NCBI RefSeq assembly: GCF_023168165.1
Contig: NZ_BQYJ01000002.1
Location: forward strand, 806,001-870,000
DNA: 64,000 bases
Origin: Niallia sp. NCCP-28
Lineage (GTDB): Bacteria; Bacillota; Bacilli; Bacillales; Cytobacillaceae
Direction of reading: 5' to 3'
Made by a program: the position numbers and the translations under genes. Under the pieces are notes generated by a model. It worked only from the letters and a program-made list of their open reading frames with translations, ran no database searches and was not told the origin of the DNA. Shown piece after piece: positions 38,546-48,693 of the stretch; position 1 is the stretch's first letter, and each line of letters opens with the position of its first letter.

Positions 38546-39955
38546 ATGGTAGTTGGAGATTTTCCTATTGAAACAGATACTATAGTCATTGGTGCAGGTC
38601 CTGGAGGATATGTTGCAGCAATTCGTGCAGCACAATTAGGACAAAAAGTAACAATCGTAGAAAAAAATGTACTTGGCGGAGTTTGCTTAAACGTTGGATG
38701 TATCCCTTCTAAAGCATTAATCGCTGCAGGACATCGTTATGAAACAGCTCTACACTCAAGTGATATGGGTATTACAGCTGATAATGTAAAAGTTGACTTT
38801 TCAAAAGTTCAAGCATGGAAAGCTGGTGTTGTTAAAAAGCTTACTGGCGGTGTAGAAGGACTTTTAAAAGGAAATAAAGTAGATATTGTTAGTGGCGAAG
38901 CTTATTTTGTTGATGCTAATACATTAAAAGTAATGGATGAAAAATCATCACAAACGTATACTTTTAAAAATGCTATTATTGCAACAGGATCTCGTCCAAT
39001 CGAAATTCCAGCATTTAAATTCTCAAAACGCGTTCTTGATTCAACTGGCGCTCTTGCTCTTCAAGAAATCCCAGAGAAAATCGTTGTTATTGGGGGAGGT
39101 TATGTAGGTACTGAGCTTGGTGGTGCTTATGCTAACTTCGGAACAAAAGTAACAATCTTAGAAGGCGCAGATGAAATTTTAGGCGGTTTCGAAAAACAAA
39201 TGTCTTCATTAGTAACGCGCAATTTGAAGAAAAAAGGTGCGGAAATTATTACGAAAGCAATGGCTAAAGGTGTAGAAGAGTCTGACACTGGCGTTATTGT
39301 TAAATATGAGGTAAAAGGCGAAGAAAAAACTGTTGAAGCTGATTATGTATTCGTAATGGTTGGAAGAAAACCAAACACAGATGAATTAGGTCTAGATCAA
39401 GTTGGCGTTGAACTGGCTGAACGCGGCTTAATTAAAACAGATAAACAATGCAGAACATCTGTAAGCAATATCTTTGCAATTGGTGATGTTATTGCAGGAC
39501 CGCCACTTGCTCATAAAGCTTCTTATGAAGGTAAAATTGCAGCAGAAGCTATTGCTGGACATCCTGCAGAAATTGATTATCTTGGCATTCCTGCTGTTGT
39601 ATTCTCAGAACCAGAATTAGCAACAGTTGGTCACACAGAAAAATCAGCGAAGGAAGCTGGAATCGACATCGTTGCTTCTAAATTCCCATTTGCTGCAAAT
39701 GGCCGTGCATTAGCACTTAACCAAGCTGAAGGGTTTATGAAGTTAATCACTCGTAAAGAAGACGGTTTAGTTATTGGTGCTCAAATTGCTGGTCCTAGTG
39801 CATCTGATATGATTGCTGAACTTGGTTTAGCAATTGAATCTGGCATGACTGCTGAAGATTTAGCAATGACAATCCATGCTCATCCAACACTTGGCGAGAT
39901 TACTATGGAAGCTGCTGAAGTTGCAATTGGAAGCCCAATCCATATCATTAAATAA
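38546..39955 (+). CDS. pdhD: Dihydrolipoamide dehydrogenase (E3)
   Basis: This 469-residue FAD disulfide reductase reoxidises the lipoyl group. FAD site [19 protein letters not shown], redox-active C-L-N-V-G-C in [14 protein letters not shown] (~45-50), NAD site [13 protein letters not shown], and the C-terminal HAHPTLGE base are all intact. It starts five bases after pdhC. Shared with other 2-oxoacid dehydrogenase complexes. A strong terminator ends the operon. Confidence 0.98.
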   Translation: MVVGDFPIETDTIVIGAGPGGYVAAIRAAQLGQKVTIVEKNVLGGVCLNVGCIPSKALIAAGHRYETALHSSDMGITADNVKVDFSKVQAWKAGVVKKLTGGVEGLLKGNKVDIVSGEAYFVDANTLKVMDEKSSQTYTFKNAIIATGSRPIEIPAFKFSKRVLDSTGALALQEIPEKIVVIGGGYVGTELGGAYANFGTKVTILEGADEILGGFEKQMSSLVTRNLKKKGAEIITKAMAKGVEESDTGVIVKYEVKGEEKTVEADYVFVMVGRKPNTDELGLDQVGVELAERGLIKTDKQCRTSVSNIFAIGDVIAGPPLAHKASYEGKIAAEAIAGHPAEIDYLGIPAVVFSEPELATVGHTEKSAKEAGIDIVASKFPFAANGRALALNQAEGFMKLITRKEDGLVIGAQIAGPSASDMIAELGLAIESGMTAEDLAMTIHAHPTLGEITMEAAEVAIGSPIHIIK

Positions 39956-39968
39956 GGTTAGCATTTAA

Positions 39969-40003
39969 CAAAAAAGCCCACTAATTAAAGTGGGCTTTTT
40001 TGT
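39969..40003 (+). terminator. pdh operon terminator
   Basis: AAAAAAGCCCACT (39970-39982) pairs with AGTGGGCTTTTTT (39989-40001). Confidence 0.93.
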
Positions 40004-40128
40004 TCTGTCATATGGAGAAACGGATAAGTTCTTTTGGATAAAATATTACCACTGCTTTTAACATATACTAATTATATCTACTAAAGAATAGATGATTGGA
40101 ATGGCAAAATAAAGGTGGTGGCAAACCC

Positions 40129-40374
40129 TTGAAGGTTTATACTGTTATTCTCTTGCAGTTAATATTATGGAGCGGCTATTCAATTACAGAATGGCTATCA
40201 AGGCATGATTTGATTCTTTATAAAGTATGCATGTTTATTGTTTTTTTTTATTTGGCTATTACCATTGGGAATTATATTGTAAAGTCTCCAAGGAAGACAA
40301 TGTTTGCTACTTTTATTAGTCTAGGGATATATGGATCTTTTCAAATAATCATGAGTATTATTTATATAGCATAA
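40129..40374 (+). CDS. Small membrane protein of unknown function
   Basis: This 81-residue hydrophobic protein has three predicted membrane segments (~2-18, 28-48, 58-79). TTG at 40129 after AAAGGTGG gives a start directly before the first helix; the upstream ATG at 40096 would add eleven polar residues. No motif is recognised. It lies alone between pdhD and the speA group. Confidence 0.65.
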   Translation: MKVYTVILLQLILWSGYSITEWLSRHDLILYKVCMFIVFFYLAITIGNYIVKSPRKTMFATFISLGIYGSFQIIMSIIYIA

Positions 40375-40590
40375 TAAAGGATAAAAAGAGCTTACTTTGT
40401 GGTTTGCGTTTTACCAGCATGTTCAGTGACTTTCTAAGCGAAGGAAAGCTTTAAAATATGCTTTTTTAGATAAATGATGTTTTATTTGAAAAAATATTTG
40501 CAGGAGAGATTGGTATTGGCCTGTTTTAAGACGTTTTAACAGGGATAGGAGGATTTTTATTATAGATGTAATAAACTTATATCTATATAT

Positions 40591-40630
40591 AATCAAAAGC
40601 GTCTATAAGCCAATAAAGACGCTTTTGATT
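40591..40630. terminator. Hairpin between two convergent small membrane protein genes
   Basis: AATCAAAAGCGTCT (40591-40604) pairs with AGACGCTTTTGATT (40617-40630). A/T-rich flanks allow termination from the minus side. Confidence 0.8.
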
Positions 40631-40634
40631 ATAA

Positions 40635-40982
40635 TTAATTGTCGACTTTTTCTCTTTTTTTCTTTGGAACCTTTTTTATATAGCTGGAAAAAAGGGTGAA
40701 CACAGCAAAAAGAAGAAGGAAAAAGCAAAAAAATGTAAAAAACAGCGGCAAAGGATGGAAGATAGTATCCTTTTCTAATGGTGACTGAAAGCTAATGACA
40801 ACAGGATATGCTTCTTCTTTTGTCGGTAATTCTACTTTCTGTTCTGCAAAAGGAATAGGCCCTCCAAAGATTAATGCACGTGTTTGTTCATGAGGTTTTT
40901 TTTCTATATATTGCTTAAACATAAACGGCGAACAGACACTTAGGATAAGGCTTAATACACTTACAGCAATAACTCTTTTCAA
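40635..40982 (-). CDS. Small two-helix membrane protein
   Basis: This 115-residue protein has an N-terminal helix (~4-22), a polar extracytoplasmic loop with FGGPIPFAEQKVELPTKEEA and a second helix (~78-103) ending in a basic KKVPKKKREK tail. The TTG start follows GGAG at eight bases. It lies downstream of speA on the same strand. No family with known function is recognised. Confidence 0.72.
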   Translation of the reverse strand: MKRVIAVSVLSLILSVCSPFMFKQYIEKKPHEQTRALIFGGPIPFAEQKVELPTKEEAYPVVISFQSPLEKDTIFHPLPLFFTFFCFFLLLFAVFTLFSSYIKKVPKKKREKVDN

Positions 40983-41060
40983 GAAAAAAACTCCAATCCT
41001 ATTTCAATTACATATTGCGGCTGTGCTTTTGCTGTAACAGAACACAGCCTTTTGTTTTGT

Positions 41061-42530
41061 TTATCGAATTGCACGATGTTCTTTTATGACACGGAGCTTT
41101 TTAAAGTCATAATCTTCTGGTCCTTGAACAGGCAGACCAGCTTCCATATTTCGTTTAATATACTGCAGGTTATCTTCTGTAATAATTTCTCCTGGAATAA
41201 AGATTGGAATGCCAGGAGGATATACCATAATAAACTCAGCAATTATTCTGCCATCGGAATCATCAAAATCTACTAATTCTGTTTCAGAATAAAAAGCATC
41301 TCGAGGGGTAAGAGCTAATATCGGGATGTTCGGCAGCATGACTTTTGCCTCTACATTGCTTGCTTGATTTTGATATTCCTCTGATAGATTTTTTAATGCT
41401 TGTATGAGCATGTCTGCTTCTTTTGTTGTATCCCCTGGTGTAACAATGCAAAGAATATTATATAAATCAGACATTTCCACTTCGATATTATATTTTTTTC
41501 GCAGCCATTCTTCTGCATCATGCCCTGAAATCCCTAAATCTTTTACAGATATGATTAATTTAGTTGGATCATAGTCATAAGCGATATGAGATTCGACTAT
41601 TTCTTTTCCGACACAATATAAATGATCTATTTCATTAATTTGTTGGCGGATGCTTTGAGCTAATCCAATGGTGCGGTCAAGAAGTTCTTTGCCTTCTGTC
41701 GCCAATCTTTTTCTGGCAACATCCAATGATGCAAGTAATAAATAGGAAGTGCTGGTTGTTGTCAGCATACTTAAAATAGATTGTACTCTCTTATGGTTCA
41801 CTAAGTTTCCTCGGACGTTGAGGATAGAACTTTGTGTCATAGAGCCCCCAAGTTTATGAACACTTGTTGCGGCAATATCGGCTCCAGCTTGCATCGCAGA
41901 CATTGGAAGCTCATCATGGAAATGAATATGTACTCCATGTGCTTCGTCGACAAGTACTGGAATATTATAAGAATGCACTAATTCTACAATCTTTTTTAGA
42001 TCTGCAGATATGCCGAAATAAGTAGGGTTTATCACAAGGAGACCCTTTGCATCTGGATGAAGATCTAAGGCATGCTGCACGGATTCAAGTGTAATTCCAT
42101 GAGAAATACCGAGTTTTTTATCAATAGCAGGGTGGATAAATACAGGAATGGCACCTGCAAATACAATGGCAGACATAACGGATTTATGCACATTTCTCGG
42201 TACAATAATTTTGTCACCAGGTCCACAAACACTCATAATCATTGTCATAATGGCACCGCTTGTTCCTTGAACTGAAAAAAATGTATGGTCTGCGCCAAAT
42301 GCTTCAGCAGCAAGTACTAGTGCTTTTTTAATAATTCCTTTTGGCTGATGAAGATCATCAAGTGGTCCAATATTAATCAAATCGATTGAAAGGGCGTTTT
42401 CCCCAATAAAGTCGCGAAACTCGGGATCCATTCCATTTCCTTTTTTATGACCCGGAATATGAAATTGTATAGGGTCTTTTTTTGCATGCTCCAATAAACC
42501 GTGGTATAACGGTGTTTCGTGTTGTGACAA
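41061..42530 (-). CDS. speA: Arginine/lysine/ornithine decarboxylase (SpeA family)
   Basis: This 489-residue PLP enzyme of the Orn/Lys/Arg decarboxylase major domain family has the PLP lysine in TSVHKLGGSMTQSS, VDEAHGVH before it and the C-terminal domain with the TPRDAF and VMVYPPGIPIFIPGE-like segments (FIMVYPPGIP). B. subtilis SpeA at this locus decarboxylates arginine for polyamine synthesis and has almost the same length; exact substrate here is inferred. Monocistronic or followed by the small membrane gene. Confidence 0.9.
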   Translation of the reverse strand: MSQHETPLYHGLLEHAKKDPIQFHIPGHKKGNGMDPEFRDFIGENALSIDLINIGPLDDLHQPKGIIKKALVLAAEAFGADHTFFSVQGTSGAIMTMIMSVCGPGDKIIVPRNVHKSVMSAIVFAGAIPVFIHPAIDKKLGISHGITLESVQHALDLHPDAKGLLVINPTYFGISADLKKIVELVHSYNIPVLVDEAHGVHIHFHDELPMSAMQAGADIAATSVHKLGGSMTQSSILNVRGNLVNHKRVQSILSMLTTTSTSYLLLASLDVARKRLATEGKELLDRTIGLAQSIRQQINEIDHLYCVGKEIVESHIAYDYDPTKLIISVKDLGISGHDAEEWLRKKYNIEVEMSDLYNILCIVTPGDTTKEADMLIQALKNLSEEYQNQASNVEAKVMLPNIPILALTPRDAFYSETELVDFDDSDGRIIAEFIMVYPPGIPIFIPGEIITEDNLQYIKRNMEAGLPVQGPEDYDFKKLRVIKEHRAIR

Positions 42531-43096
42531 TTTATTTCCACACCTCTTTATTATAAATATATTTAAAAATAAACTATTTGTTTTTTTGTCTCATTAATCT
42601 GAATGAAACCATAAAACAAAAGAATTATAGCATTTTTTATTTTTTTTGCATACAATTAGTTTTTACTATAATTAAAAGAAATATTTTACCAATCTTTATT
42701 TACATAACCTATTTCCTTATGGAGACCTATCTTTCCTTTTCCTGGAAAGGTTATTACCCTACTAGCATGGCCAAAAAAAATTTACATACCAATCTTTCTT
42801 TTAAAAAGGCTGTTTTTGTATGAATTTCGGCTTTGAAAATTAGCAGCTGATATATTTTTGTTTCTATAGGTGACTCTCGAAGACCTTGGTGGAGAGCTTT
42901 GACGGTCCTCTTCATACAATAGATGTTTGCTCCTTCCTTCTCTACAAATATGCGGCTAAGTCCTATTTCTCTGTTTTTTCTATTAAAAACAATAAACTTA
43001 AAAAAGCACATTTTACAATAGGAATTCGTTGATTTAAAATAATAACATTGGTTTTAAAGAGTTTGACACTAAATTATAGAAGAAAAGGGTGTTTTT
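42531..43096. other. speA-yktA intergenic region with decayed repeat
   Basis: 566 bp. Between about 42770 and 43010 the minus strand has TTATTGTTTTTAATAGAAAAA, the flank seen at the 22.75 kb family 2 repeat, and other repeat-like blocks, so this is probably a decayed copy. No gene is supported. Confidence 0.4.
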
Positions 43097-43369
43097 ATGG
43101 AGTATCAATATCCAATTGATATCGATTGGTCTACAGATGAAATAGTTGCGGTCATTAAATTTTTTGAATGTATTGAAAGCTGTTATGAAAAAGGAATAAA
43201 ACGCAATGAATTAATGGAACATTATCGGGCTTTTAAAAAAATTGTGCCAAGCATTGCCCAAGAAAAAAAAGTATGTGGAGAATTCGAAGAAGTAAGCGGA
43301 TATTCTGCTTATAAAACAATAAAAAAAGCAAAAGAGGCAGAGGAGTATGCGACAATAAAAATGCCATAA
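43097..43369 (+). CDS. yktA: UPF0223 protein YktA
   Basis: This 90-residue protein starts [21 protein letters not shown] and has [19 protein letters not shown], the UPF0223 signature. Small helical fold, function unknown. AAAGGGTG precedes ATG. Convergent with yktB, separated by a terminator, as in B. subtilis. Confidence 0.93.
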   Translation: MEYQYPIDIDWSTDEIVAVIKFFECIESCYEKGIKRNELMEHYRAFKKIVPSIAQEKKVCGEFEEVSGYSAYKTIKKAKEAEEYATIKMP

Positions 43370-43378
43370 AGAACAGGT

Positions 43379-43408
43379 CAGCCCAATCATTTATAAATGA
43401 TTGGGCTG
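43379..43408. terminator. yktA/yktB bidirectional terminator
   Basis: CAGCCCAATCATTTA pairs directly with TAAATGATTGGGCTG. Confidence 0.85.
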
Positions 43409-43428
43409 AATTGCTAGTTGGCAAGGGA

Positions 43429-44052
43429 TTATCGGCTATTTAAAGACAGTTGATAAAGCGGCAAAAGAGTTTCGAAGGTTTGTTCCACTAAATCCATAAA
43501 TTGATTGCCGTTCGCCAAAATAGAATCAGATGCTTGGATATGCTGACCAACGAGAAACTCTGCTTTTTTTACATCCTGAAAACGTTCTAGTGCCTGCTGC
43601 AAATCTGTTTCCCCCACTTTTTTTGCATCTTTTTTCATATGATTGGATGAAATCATATAATTATCGGGAATAGCTGTTTTTATTTGGTTTAAATTTTCCA
43701 GAAATGTTTTTGCGTATTCTGCCTTTTGCGGCAATTCATAAATATAGGCAAGCCAGATGAAAACATGATCATCAAATAAGCCAATCTGAAAATGTGGATG
43801 CTGTTTGTAGCCGCGTTTATTTGCCGAAATGGCAAGCCATGTGTCTTTCGGAGGATTTATCGTGCGTCGTGCATGTTTAGCGATATGCAAAAACATTTCA
43901 TTGCCTGTTTTGACAGATAATTCACTTGTCAATGCCTCGCCGATTATTCGGAATTTAGGCTGAATCCGTTCCTGGATTGCCTTCATTCTTTCTTCAAGGC
44001 CTTCTATTGTAAAGGTATCAAAATCTTTTTGATTAAATCCTGCAAAGTTCAT
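43429..44052 (-). CDS. yktB: UPF0637 protein YktB
   Basis: This 207-residue protein starts MNFAGFNQKDFDTFTIEGLEERM-like and contains FLHIAKHARRTINPPKDTW and FQIGLFDDHVFIWLAYI, the UPF0637 (YktB) pattern. No signal or membrane segments; function unknown. AAAGGAG precedes ATG. Confidence 0.92.
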   Translation of the reverse strand: MNFAGFNQKDFDTFTIEGLEERMKAIQERIQPKFRIIGEALTSELSVKTGNEMFLHIAKHARRTINPPKDTWLAISANKRGYKQHPHFQIGLFDDHVFIWLAYIYELPQKAEYAKTFLENLNQIKTAIPDNYMISSNHMKKDAKKVGETDLQQALERFQDVKKAEFLVGQHIQASDSILANGNQFMDLVEQTFETLLPLYQLSLNSR

Positions 44053-44435
44053 AATCTAACTCCTTTTTACGTTTATAACAACGGTGTTTGGGTATTTAAA
44101 AACCAAGTAAGGAAATAAACGAGCTGCTTTTCTTCCCTTATCTATACTTTACATATTTATATAGCTGGATGTTTTCTCTTTGGATGGACAAATAAAATAG
44201 TTGGCAGAAGACAAAGAGAACGATGCTGCAAAAAAATTTTTTTAGTTTCACCAAATGAGAATCTTGTAGAAAAGCCCATTTACTTGTTGTCAAATATTGT
44301 AGCATAAACAGGTGTTTTGGTGAAGAAAAGGAACCTTTTAGGTAGGAGCACATATTTGTTGCAAGGAAAGTGATTTCAACATATGATATAAGAAATCATT
44401 AGAATTATAAGTCTATGGAAGGGGTGTACTGTCAA
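44053..44435. other. Spacer between divergent yktB and ykzI
   Basis: About 380 bp, AT-rich; no repeat, strong hairpin or clear promoter pair recognised. Confidence 0.4.
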
Positions 44436-44630
44436 GTGAAACAATTAATGAATTTGGTAAAGAAGAATGAAGTGGAAAGAGAAAAAAAAGCTGTTCTTCG
44501 ATTAGAAATGGATTATGAGTTGGCTACTTTATTTGATGCAATAAACGAACAAAACGAAGCGCAGAAAAACATAAGTAAGCAAAAGCTTGAAAGAATTAGA
44601 CAGGAACTTCTAAGACTTAAAGCTCTATAG
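44436..44630 (+). CDS. ykzI: YkzI-like small coiled-coil protein
   Basis: This 64-residue charged protein begins VKQLMNLVKKNEVEREKKA and continues as one long helix (LRLEMDYELATLFDAINEQN). GTG at 44436 follows AAGGGGTG at nine bases; the longer frame to 44415 overlaps the ribosome site. Position before yktC corresponds to ykzI in B. subtilis. Function unknown. Confidence 0.75.
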   Translation: MKQLMNLVKKNEVEREKKAVLRLEMDYELATLFDAINEQNEAQKNISKQKLERIRQELLRLKAL

Positions 44631-44645
44631 GTGAAAAAACGTATT

Positions 44646-44694
44646 AAATCATAAATGCTCTCTCGCAATTTGAAAGCATTTATGATTTTTGTTT
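44646..44694 (+). terminator. ykzI terminator
   Basis: AAATCATAAATGCT (44646-44659) pairs with AGCATTTATGATTT (44675-44688), then T-rich sequence. Confidence 0.85.
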
Positions 44695-44811
44695 TACATA
44701 GAATTTTGGCTGCATCAAAAGGATATATTTGGAGAAATAGCACTTGATGCATGATAATGCATACAGTAAGCTAAAATATAGACAGACAAGTAAATGGAAT
44801 GCTCTTATATT

Positions 44812-44966
44812 GATCACGAATTAACGGGCTTTTGTCTCCGCCCCAAGATTATGAGAGAAAAGGAACAATCTAGGTGGTTAGAAACTTGCCCGTAAAAGCC
44901 TGATTGGTGTAAATAACAATCAATGGGGATGGAGAAAACCCTGACTGATTGAAGTTTCACTTTAGG
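44812..44966. repeat. Dispersed palindromic repeat, family 1 (copy 5, longest)
   Basis: About 155 bp, from ATTGATCACGAATTAACGGG to TGATTGAAGTTTCACTTTAG. Other copies match its start (16.26 kb), middle (28.2 kb) and end (14.5, 26.95 and 57.7 kb). Internal inverted repeats (GATTG/CAATC, ACGGGC/GCCCGT) suggest a folded RNA or MITE-like origin. It lies just upstream of yktC. Confidence 0.8.
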
Positions 44967-45006
44967 ATAAAGCAGGAGCAGAAAATATAAGATAAGGATG
45001 GGGAAG

Positions 45007-45807
45007 ATGACTAATTGGCTAGAAGTAGATGCATATGCTAAAGAATGGATAAAAGAAGCTGGAGAAAGAATAAAAAATTCCTTTTCAAAAAAACTGTTAA
45101 TTGAAACAAAATCGAATAAAAATGATTTAGTAACAGAGATAGATAAAGCAACAGAAGAATTTTTTATTCAAAATATTAATAAGCAATACCCGAGTCACCG
45201 CATTTTAGGAGAAGAGGGGCTCAGCTCGTCTATTGAAGATCTAAAAGGGGTCGTGTGGATTATTGATCCTATTGATGGCACTATGAATTTTATACATATG
45301 CAGCGGGACTTTGCCATTTCTATCGGCATCTATGAAGATGGAGTAGGAAAAATCGGATTAATTTATGATGTGGTTGCTGACGAACTGTATCATGTTGTCC
45401 AAGGAGAAGGTGCATATATGAATGCTATGCCTCTTGCTCCGCTAAAAGAAACTGCAGTAGAAGAAGCGATCATAGGCTTAAATTCTACTTGGGTAACAGA
45501 AAACAAGCGTATTGATCCAAAAATTTTGGCACCTCTTGCAAGAGATGCGAGAGGAACCAGGTCATTTGGCTCTGCGTGTTTGGAACTTGCCTATATCGCA
45601 TCAGGAAGAATGGATGCGTATATTACTTTAAGGCTTTCTCCATGGGACTATGCAGCAGGAAAAATAATGGTGGAGGAACTTGGAGGAAAGGTTACATCCC
45701 TGCGCAATGAAAAATTAGACTTATTGACGCAAAACTCCTTTTTTGCTGGGAAACCAGGAGTGCATAAGGAAATTATGGAAAAATATTTGCACAATGGAGA
45801 ATGGTGA
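45007..45807 (+). CDS. yktC: Inositol monophosphatase family protein YktC
   Basis: This 266-residue Mg-dependent phosphatase has both family signatures: WIIDPIDGTMNFIH (metal aspartates, ~82-95) with ILGEEG upstream, and the C-terminal WDYAAGKIMVEELGG. It hydrolyses inositol-1-phosphate or a related sugar phosphate or pAp; the substrate is not settled. ATG 45007 has AAGG nine bases upstream; ATG 44998 would overlap the ribosome site. A strong terminator follows. Confidence 0.93.
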   Translation: MTNWLEVDAYAKEWIKEAGERIKNSFSKKLLIETKSNKNDLVTEIDKATEEFFIQNINKQYPSHRILGEEGLSSSIEDLKGVVWIIDPIDGTMNFIHMQRDFAISIGIYEDGVGKIGLIYDVVADELYHVVQGEGAYMNAMPLAPLKETAVEEAIIGLNSTWVTENKRIDPKILAPLARDARGTRSFGSACLELAYIASGRMDAYITLRLSPWDYAAGKIMVEELGGKVTSLRNEKLDLLTQNSFFAGKPGVHKEIMEKYLHNGEW

Positions 45808-45819
45808 TATTGAGGTGCA

Positions 45820-45867
45820 AAGCAATAGGATGGAATGATTTATTTTATTCCATCCTATTGCTTTTTT
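45820..45867 (+). terminator. yktC terminator
   Basis: AAGCAATAGGATGGAAT (45820-45836) pairs with ATTCCATCCTATTGCTT, then T. Confidence 0.93.
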
Positions 45868-45889
45868 GTATGAGGAAGGAAAATTTAAT

Positions 45890-46090
45890 TTAGAGCCTAT
45901 TTTTAAGCTGTTTTTTTTTATAGTGTATTCTTTTTTTCTTATATACAGCTAGAGACACAATAATTAAAAATAAAATAAAGCAAATAATGGCACCTTTTAA
46001 GCTTTTTTCCACTATACAAATGCCAATCAAAATAAAGGCAGAAGCAGCAAATATCTTATAATAATAGAATGGTCCTGTTTCAATATTCAA
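45890..46090 (-). CDS. ylaF: YlaF-like small membrane protein (DUF5325)
   Basis: This 66-residue protein has two adjacent membrane helices (~8-26 and 30-48) followed by a strongly basic tail (YKKKRIHYKKKQLKNRL). The IGICIVEKSLKGAIICF loop matches the DUF5325/YlaF pattern, and its place immediately before typA on the opposite strand fits. Function unknown. Confidence 0.7.
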   Translation of the reverse strand: MNIETGPFYYYKIFAASAFILIGICIVEKSLKGAIICFILFLIIVSLAVYKKKRIHYKKKQLKNRL

Positions 46091-46204
46091 TATGTATCAT
46101 CCTTTATTTTTTCAATAGATTTAGTTAAAGATGGCAAAAATAACGTTTACAACTGTCTTTTTTTATTTTACATGAAAAACCTTTTAGGTTTCTAGTATAT
46201 TCTA

Positions 46205-46213
46205 TGGTATAAT
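46205..46213 (+). promoter_or_regulatory. Extended -10 promoter of typA
   Basis: TGGTATAAT is a perfect extended -10 box 64 bp before the typA start. The -35 region (TAGGTT at 17 bp) is weak. Confidence 0.6.
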
Positions 46214-46276
46214 GACTCAGTTATAATGTTAAAATAATGAAAAATGAGATAGACCATTTAGGTAGGAGTGAAATTT

Positions 46277-48109
46277 TTGAAAATTAGAGAAGATCTTCGT
46301 AATATTGCTATTATTGCCCACGTTGACCATGGTAAAACGACATTGGTTGACCAGCTCTTAAAACAGTCTGGCACATTCCGTACAAATGAACATGTGGAAG
46401 AACGTGCGATGGACTCAAATGATTTAGAAAGAGAACGCGGTATTACCATTTTAGCAAAAAATACTGCGATTCAATATAAAGATAAACGCATCAATATTTT
46501 GGATACTCCAGGACATGCTGACTTCGGCGGCGAAGTGGAACGTATTATGAAAATGGTTGATGGGGTATTGCTTGTTGTTGATGCATATGAAGGCTGTATG
46601 CCGCAAACACGTTTTGTATTGAAAAAAGCATTAGAGCAAAAACTTACGCCAATTGTTGTTGTAAATAAAATTGACCGTGATTTTGCTCGTCCAGCAGAAG
46701 TTGTTGATGAAGTAATTGACTTATTTATTGAATTAGATGCAACAGAAGAACAATTAGAATTCCCAGTTATCTATGCATCTGCAATTAATGGTACCGCGAG
46801 TGTAAATCCAGAGCAGCAGGATGAAAATATGCAGTCTCTGTATGATGCAATTGTCGAGCATATCCCAGCGCCAGTGGATAACCGCGAAGAGCCATTGCAA
46901 TTCCAAGTATCTCTTCTTGACTACAATGACTATGTAGGAAGAATTGGTATTGGCCGTGTGTTCCGCGGAACAATGAAAGTGGGCCAACAAGTAGCGTTAA
47001 TGAAACTTGATGGAACTGTGAAACAATTCCGTGTTACAAAAATATTTGGTTTCTTTGGCCTAAAAAGACAAGAAATTGAAGAAGCTTATGCTGGGGATCT
47101 AATTGCAGTATCAGGAATGGAAGACATTAACGTAGGGGAAACAGTTTGTCCTTTTGATCATCAAGATGCACTTCCAGTGCTTCGCATTGATGAGCCTACA
47201 TTGCAAATGACGTTCCTAGTTAACAACTCTCCATTTGCTGGTAAAGAAGGTAAATATCTAACTTCAAGAAAAATTGAAGAAAGATTGCGTGCACAATTAG
47301 AAACAGATGTAAGTTTACGTGTTGAAAATACAGATTCTCCTGATGCTTGGACTGTATCTGGCCGCGGAGAGCTGCATTTATCTATCCTTATTGAAAATAT
47401 GCGTCGTGAAGGATATGAATTGCAAGTTTCAAAACCAGAAGTTATCGTAAAAACAATCGATGGTGTACGTTGCGAACCAGTTGAACGCGTACAAATCGAT
47501 GTTCCAGAAGAACATACAGGTTCAGTAATGGAATCAATTGGTGCCCGTAAAGGCGAAATGCTTGATATGGTCAATAATGGCAATGGTCAAGTGCGTTTGA
47601 TCTTTAATGTACCTGCACGTGGTTTAATCGGATATACAACAGAATTCTTAACATTAACTCGTGGTTATGGTATCATCAACCATACATTTGACAGCTATCA
47701 GCCAATGGCATCTGGACAAGTTGGAGGACGCCGTCAAGGTGTGCTTGTAAGTATGGAATCAGGCAAATCATCTACTTATGGTATTATGCAAGTAGAAGAT
47801 CGCGGAATTATCTTTGTGGAAGCAGGAACAGAAATCTATGAAGGTATGATTGTTGGAGAACATACTCGTGAAAATGATATTACGGTTAATATTACAAAAG
47901 TAAAACAAGCAACAAATATCCGTTCTGCAAACAAAGACCAAACATCAACAATGAAAAAACCAAAAATCATGACATTGGAAGAGTCTTTAGAATATTTAAA
48001 TGAAGACGAATACTGCGAAGTAACACCAGAATCTATTCGTCTGCGCAAAAAGATTTTAAATAAATCTGAGCGTGAACGTGTAACAAAAAAGAAAAAACTT
48101 GTTGAATAA
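46277..48109 (+). CDS. typA: Ribosome-binding GTPase TypA/BipA
   Basis: This 610-residue translational GTPase starts [22 protein letters not shown], with P-loop AHVDHGKT, switch [20 protein letters not shown] guanine motif, domain II, EF-G-like domains III and V and the BipA-specific C-terminal domain ([18 protein letters not shown] end). It assists ribosome assembly, notably at low temperature. I chose TTG 46277 (GGAG eight bases upstream), matching B. subtilis, over GTG three codons earlier. Single gene with terminator. Confidence 0.97.
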   Translation: MKIREDLRNIAIIAHVDHGKTTLVDQLLKQSGTFRTNEHVEERAMDSNDLERERGITILAKNTAIQYKDKRINILDTPGHADFGGEVERIMKMVDGVLLVVDAYEGCMPQTRFVLKKALEQKLTPIVVVNKIDRDFARPAEVVDEVIDLFIELDATEEQLEFPVIYASAINGTASVNPEQQDENMQSLYDAIVEHIPAPVDNREEPLQFQVSLLDYNDYVGRIGIGRVFRGTMKVGQQVALMKLDGTVKQFRVTKIFGFFGLKRQEIEEAYAGDLIAVSGMEDINVGETVCPFDHQDALPVLRIDEPTLQMTFLVNNSPFAGKEGKYLTSRKIEERLRAQLETDVSLRVENTDSPDAWTVSGRGELHLSILIENMRREGYELQVSKPEVIVKTIDGVRCEPVERVQIDVPEEHTGSVMESIGARKGEMLDMVNNGNGQVRLIFNVPARGLIGYTTEFLTLTRGYGIINHTFDSYQPMASGQVGGRRQGVLVSMESGKSSTYGIMQVEDRGIIFVEAGTEIYEGMIVGEHTRENDITVNITKVKQATNIRSANKDQTSTMKKPKIMTLEESLEYLNEDEYCEVTPESIRLRKKILNKSERERVTKKKKLVE

Positions 48110-48117
48110 GATAACAT

Positions 48118-48168
48118 AAAAAAAAGAAGGGGAACTTCATTAATGAAGTTCCCCTTCTTTTTTATGTT
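48118..48168 (+). terminator. typA terminator
   Basis: AAAAAGAAGGGGAACTTCAT (48121-48140) pairs with ATGAAGTTCCCCTTCTTTTT. Confidence 0.93.
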
Positions 48169-48179
48169 ATCTAGCACTA

Positions 48180-48416
48180 AGTCGGATACCTTTTAGATTT
48201 TTTTCACCTAACTGCAGGCATCCCAGCGTCTGAATAGCTTCAAGTCCTTTCCTAAAGATAAGTCACCATCGATTCACTGACGTTCACCTTGTTTCCTTTA
48301 TCTTTAGCCGGTGTCTCCGCCGTACAGGATGTACAAGTGCCGATGTTGCCGCAGGACGCGGCGTATTTAATCGGCCAGTCTGTACGGGGATAATCAAGGA
48401 GCTTCCGCATTTCTGT
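48180..48416 (-). repeat. Dispersed repeat, family 3, abutting the ylaI stop
   Basis: On the minus strand it starts AACAGAAATGCGGAAGCTCC, then TTGATTATCCCCGTACAGAC and CGCCGCGTCCTGCGGCAAC. The opening blocks (GCGGAAGC-CCTTGAT-A-CCCCG) are those of a GC-rich intergenic repeat widespread in bacilli. It is much richer in GC than its surroundings and begins directly after the stop codon of ylaI, with no gene inside. Confidence 0.7.
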
Positions 48417-48617
48417 TTACCAGTCGTCTTCTGTGGTTTTGCTGCGGTATAGGGCGAAATTGCCAGTGGCTGCTCGCTTTTGAGTATTTTTTGTTATTCT
48501 TGTTTCGCAGTCTTTGCACATATAGGTATGGATAGGCCTATTTCGCAGGCGTTTTGCCTGAAATGAGTTTTCATCAATATCTTCAATTTTATCGCATATT
48601 ACGCATTTCACTTTCAA
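48417..48617 (-). CDS. ylaI: YlaI zinc-binding protein (DUF2197)
   Basis: This 66-residue protein has C-V-I-C near the N-terminus and MCKDCETRI, forming a zinc knuckle; KRLRNRPIHTY and the TTEDDW end are the YlaI signature. TTG at 48617 after GAGGTG is chosen because the family starts at the VKCVIC segment; the ORF can be read from a GTG nine bases further up that overlaps the ribosome site. Function unknown. Confidence 0.88.
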   Translation of the reverse strand: MKVKCVICDKIEDIDENSFQAKRLRNRPIHTYMCKDCETRITKNTQKRAATGNFALYRSKTTEDDW

Positions 48618-48693
48618 ACTGTGCACCTCTAATCATTAAATTTTAAATTGGATGATAGAGGTATTATAATATAATAAGCAGGAGAAAACGAGT

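Noticed and set aside
42754-43011. 85-codon minus-strand ORF
   Set aside because: It lies in a decayed repeat region, with no ribosome site or family.
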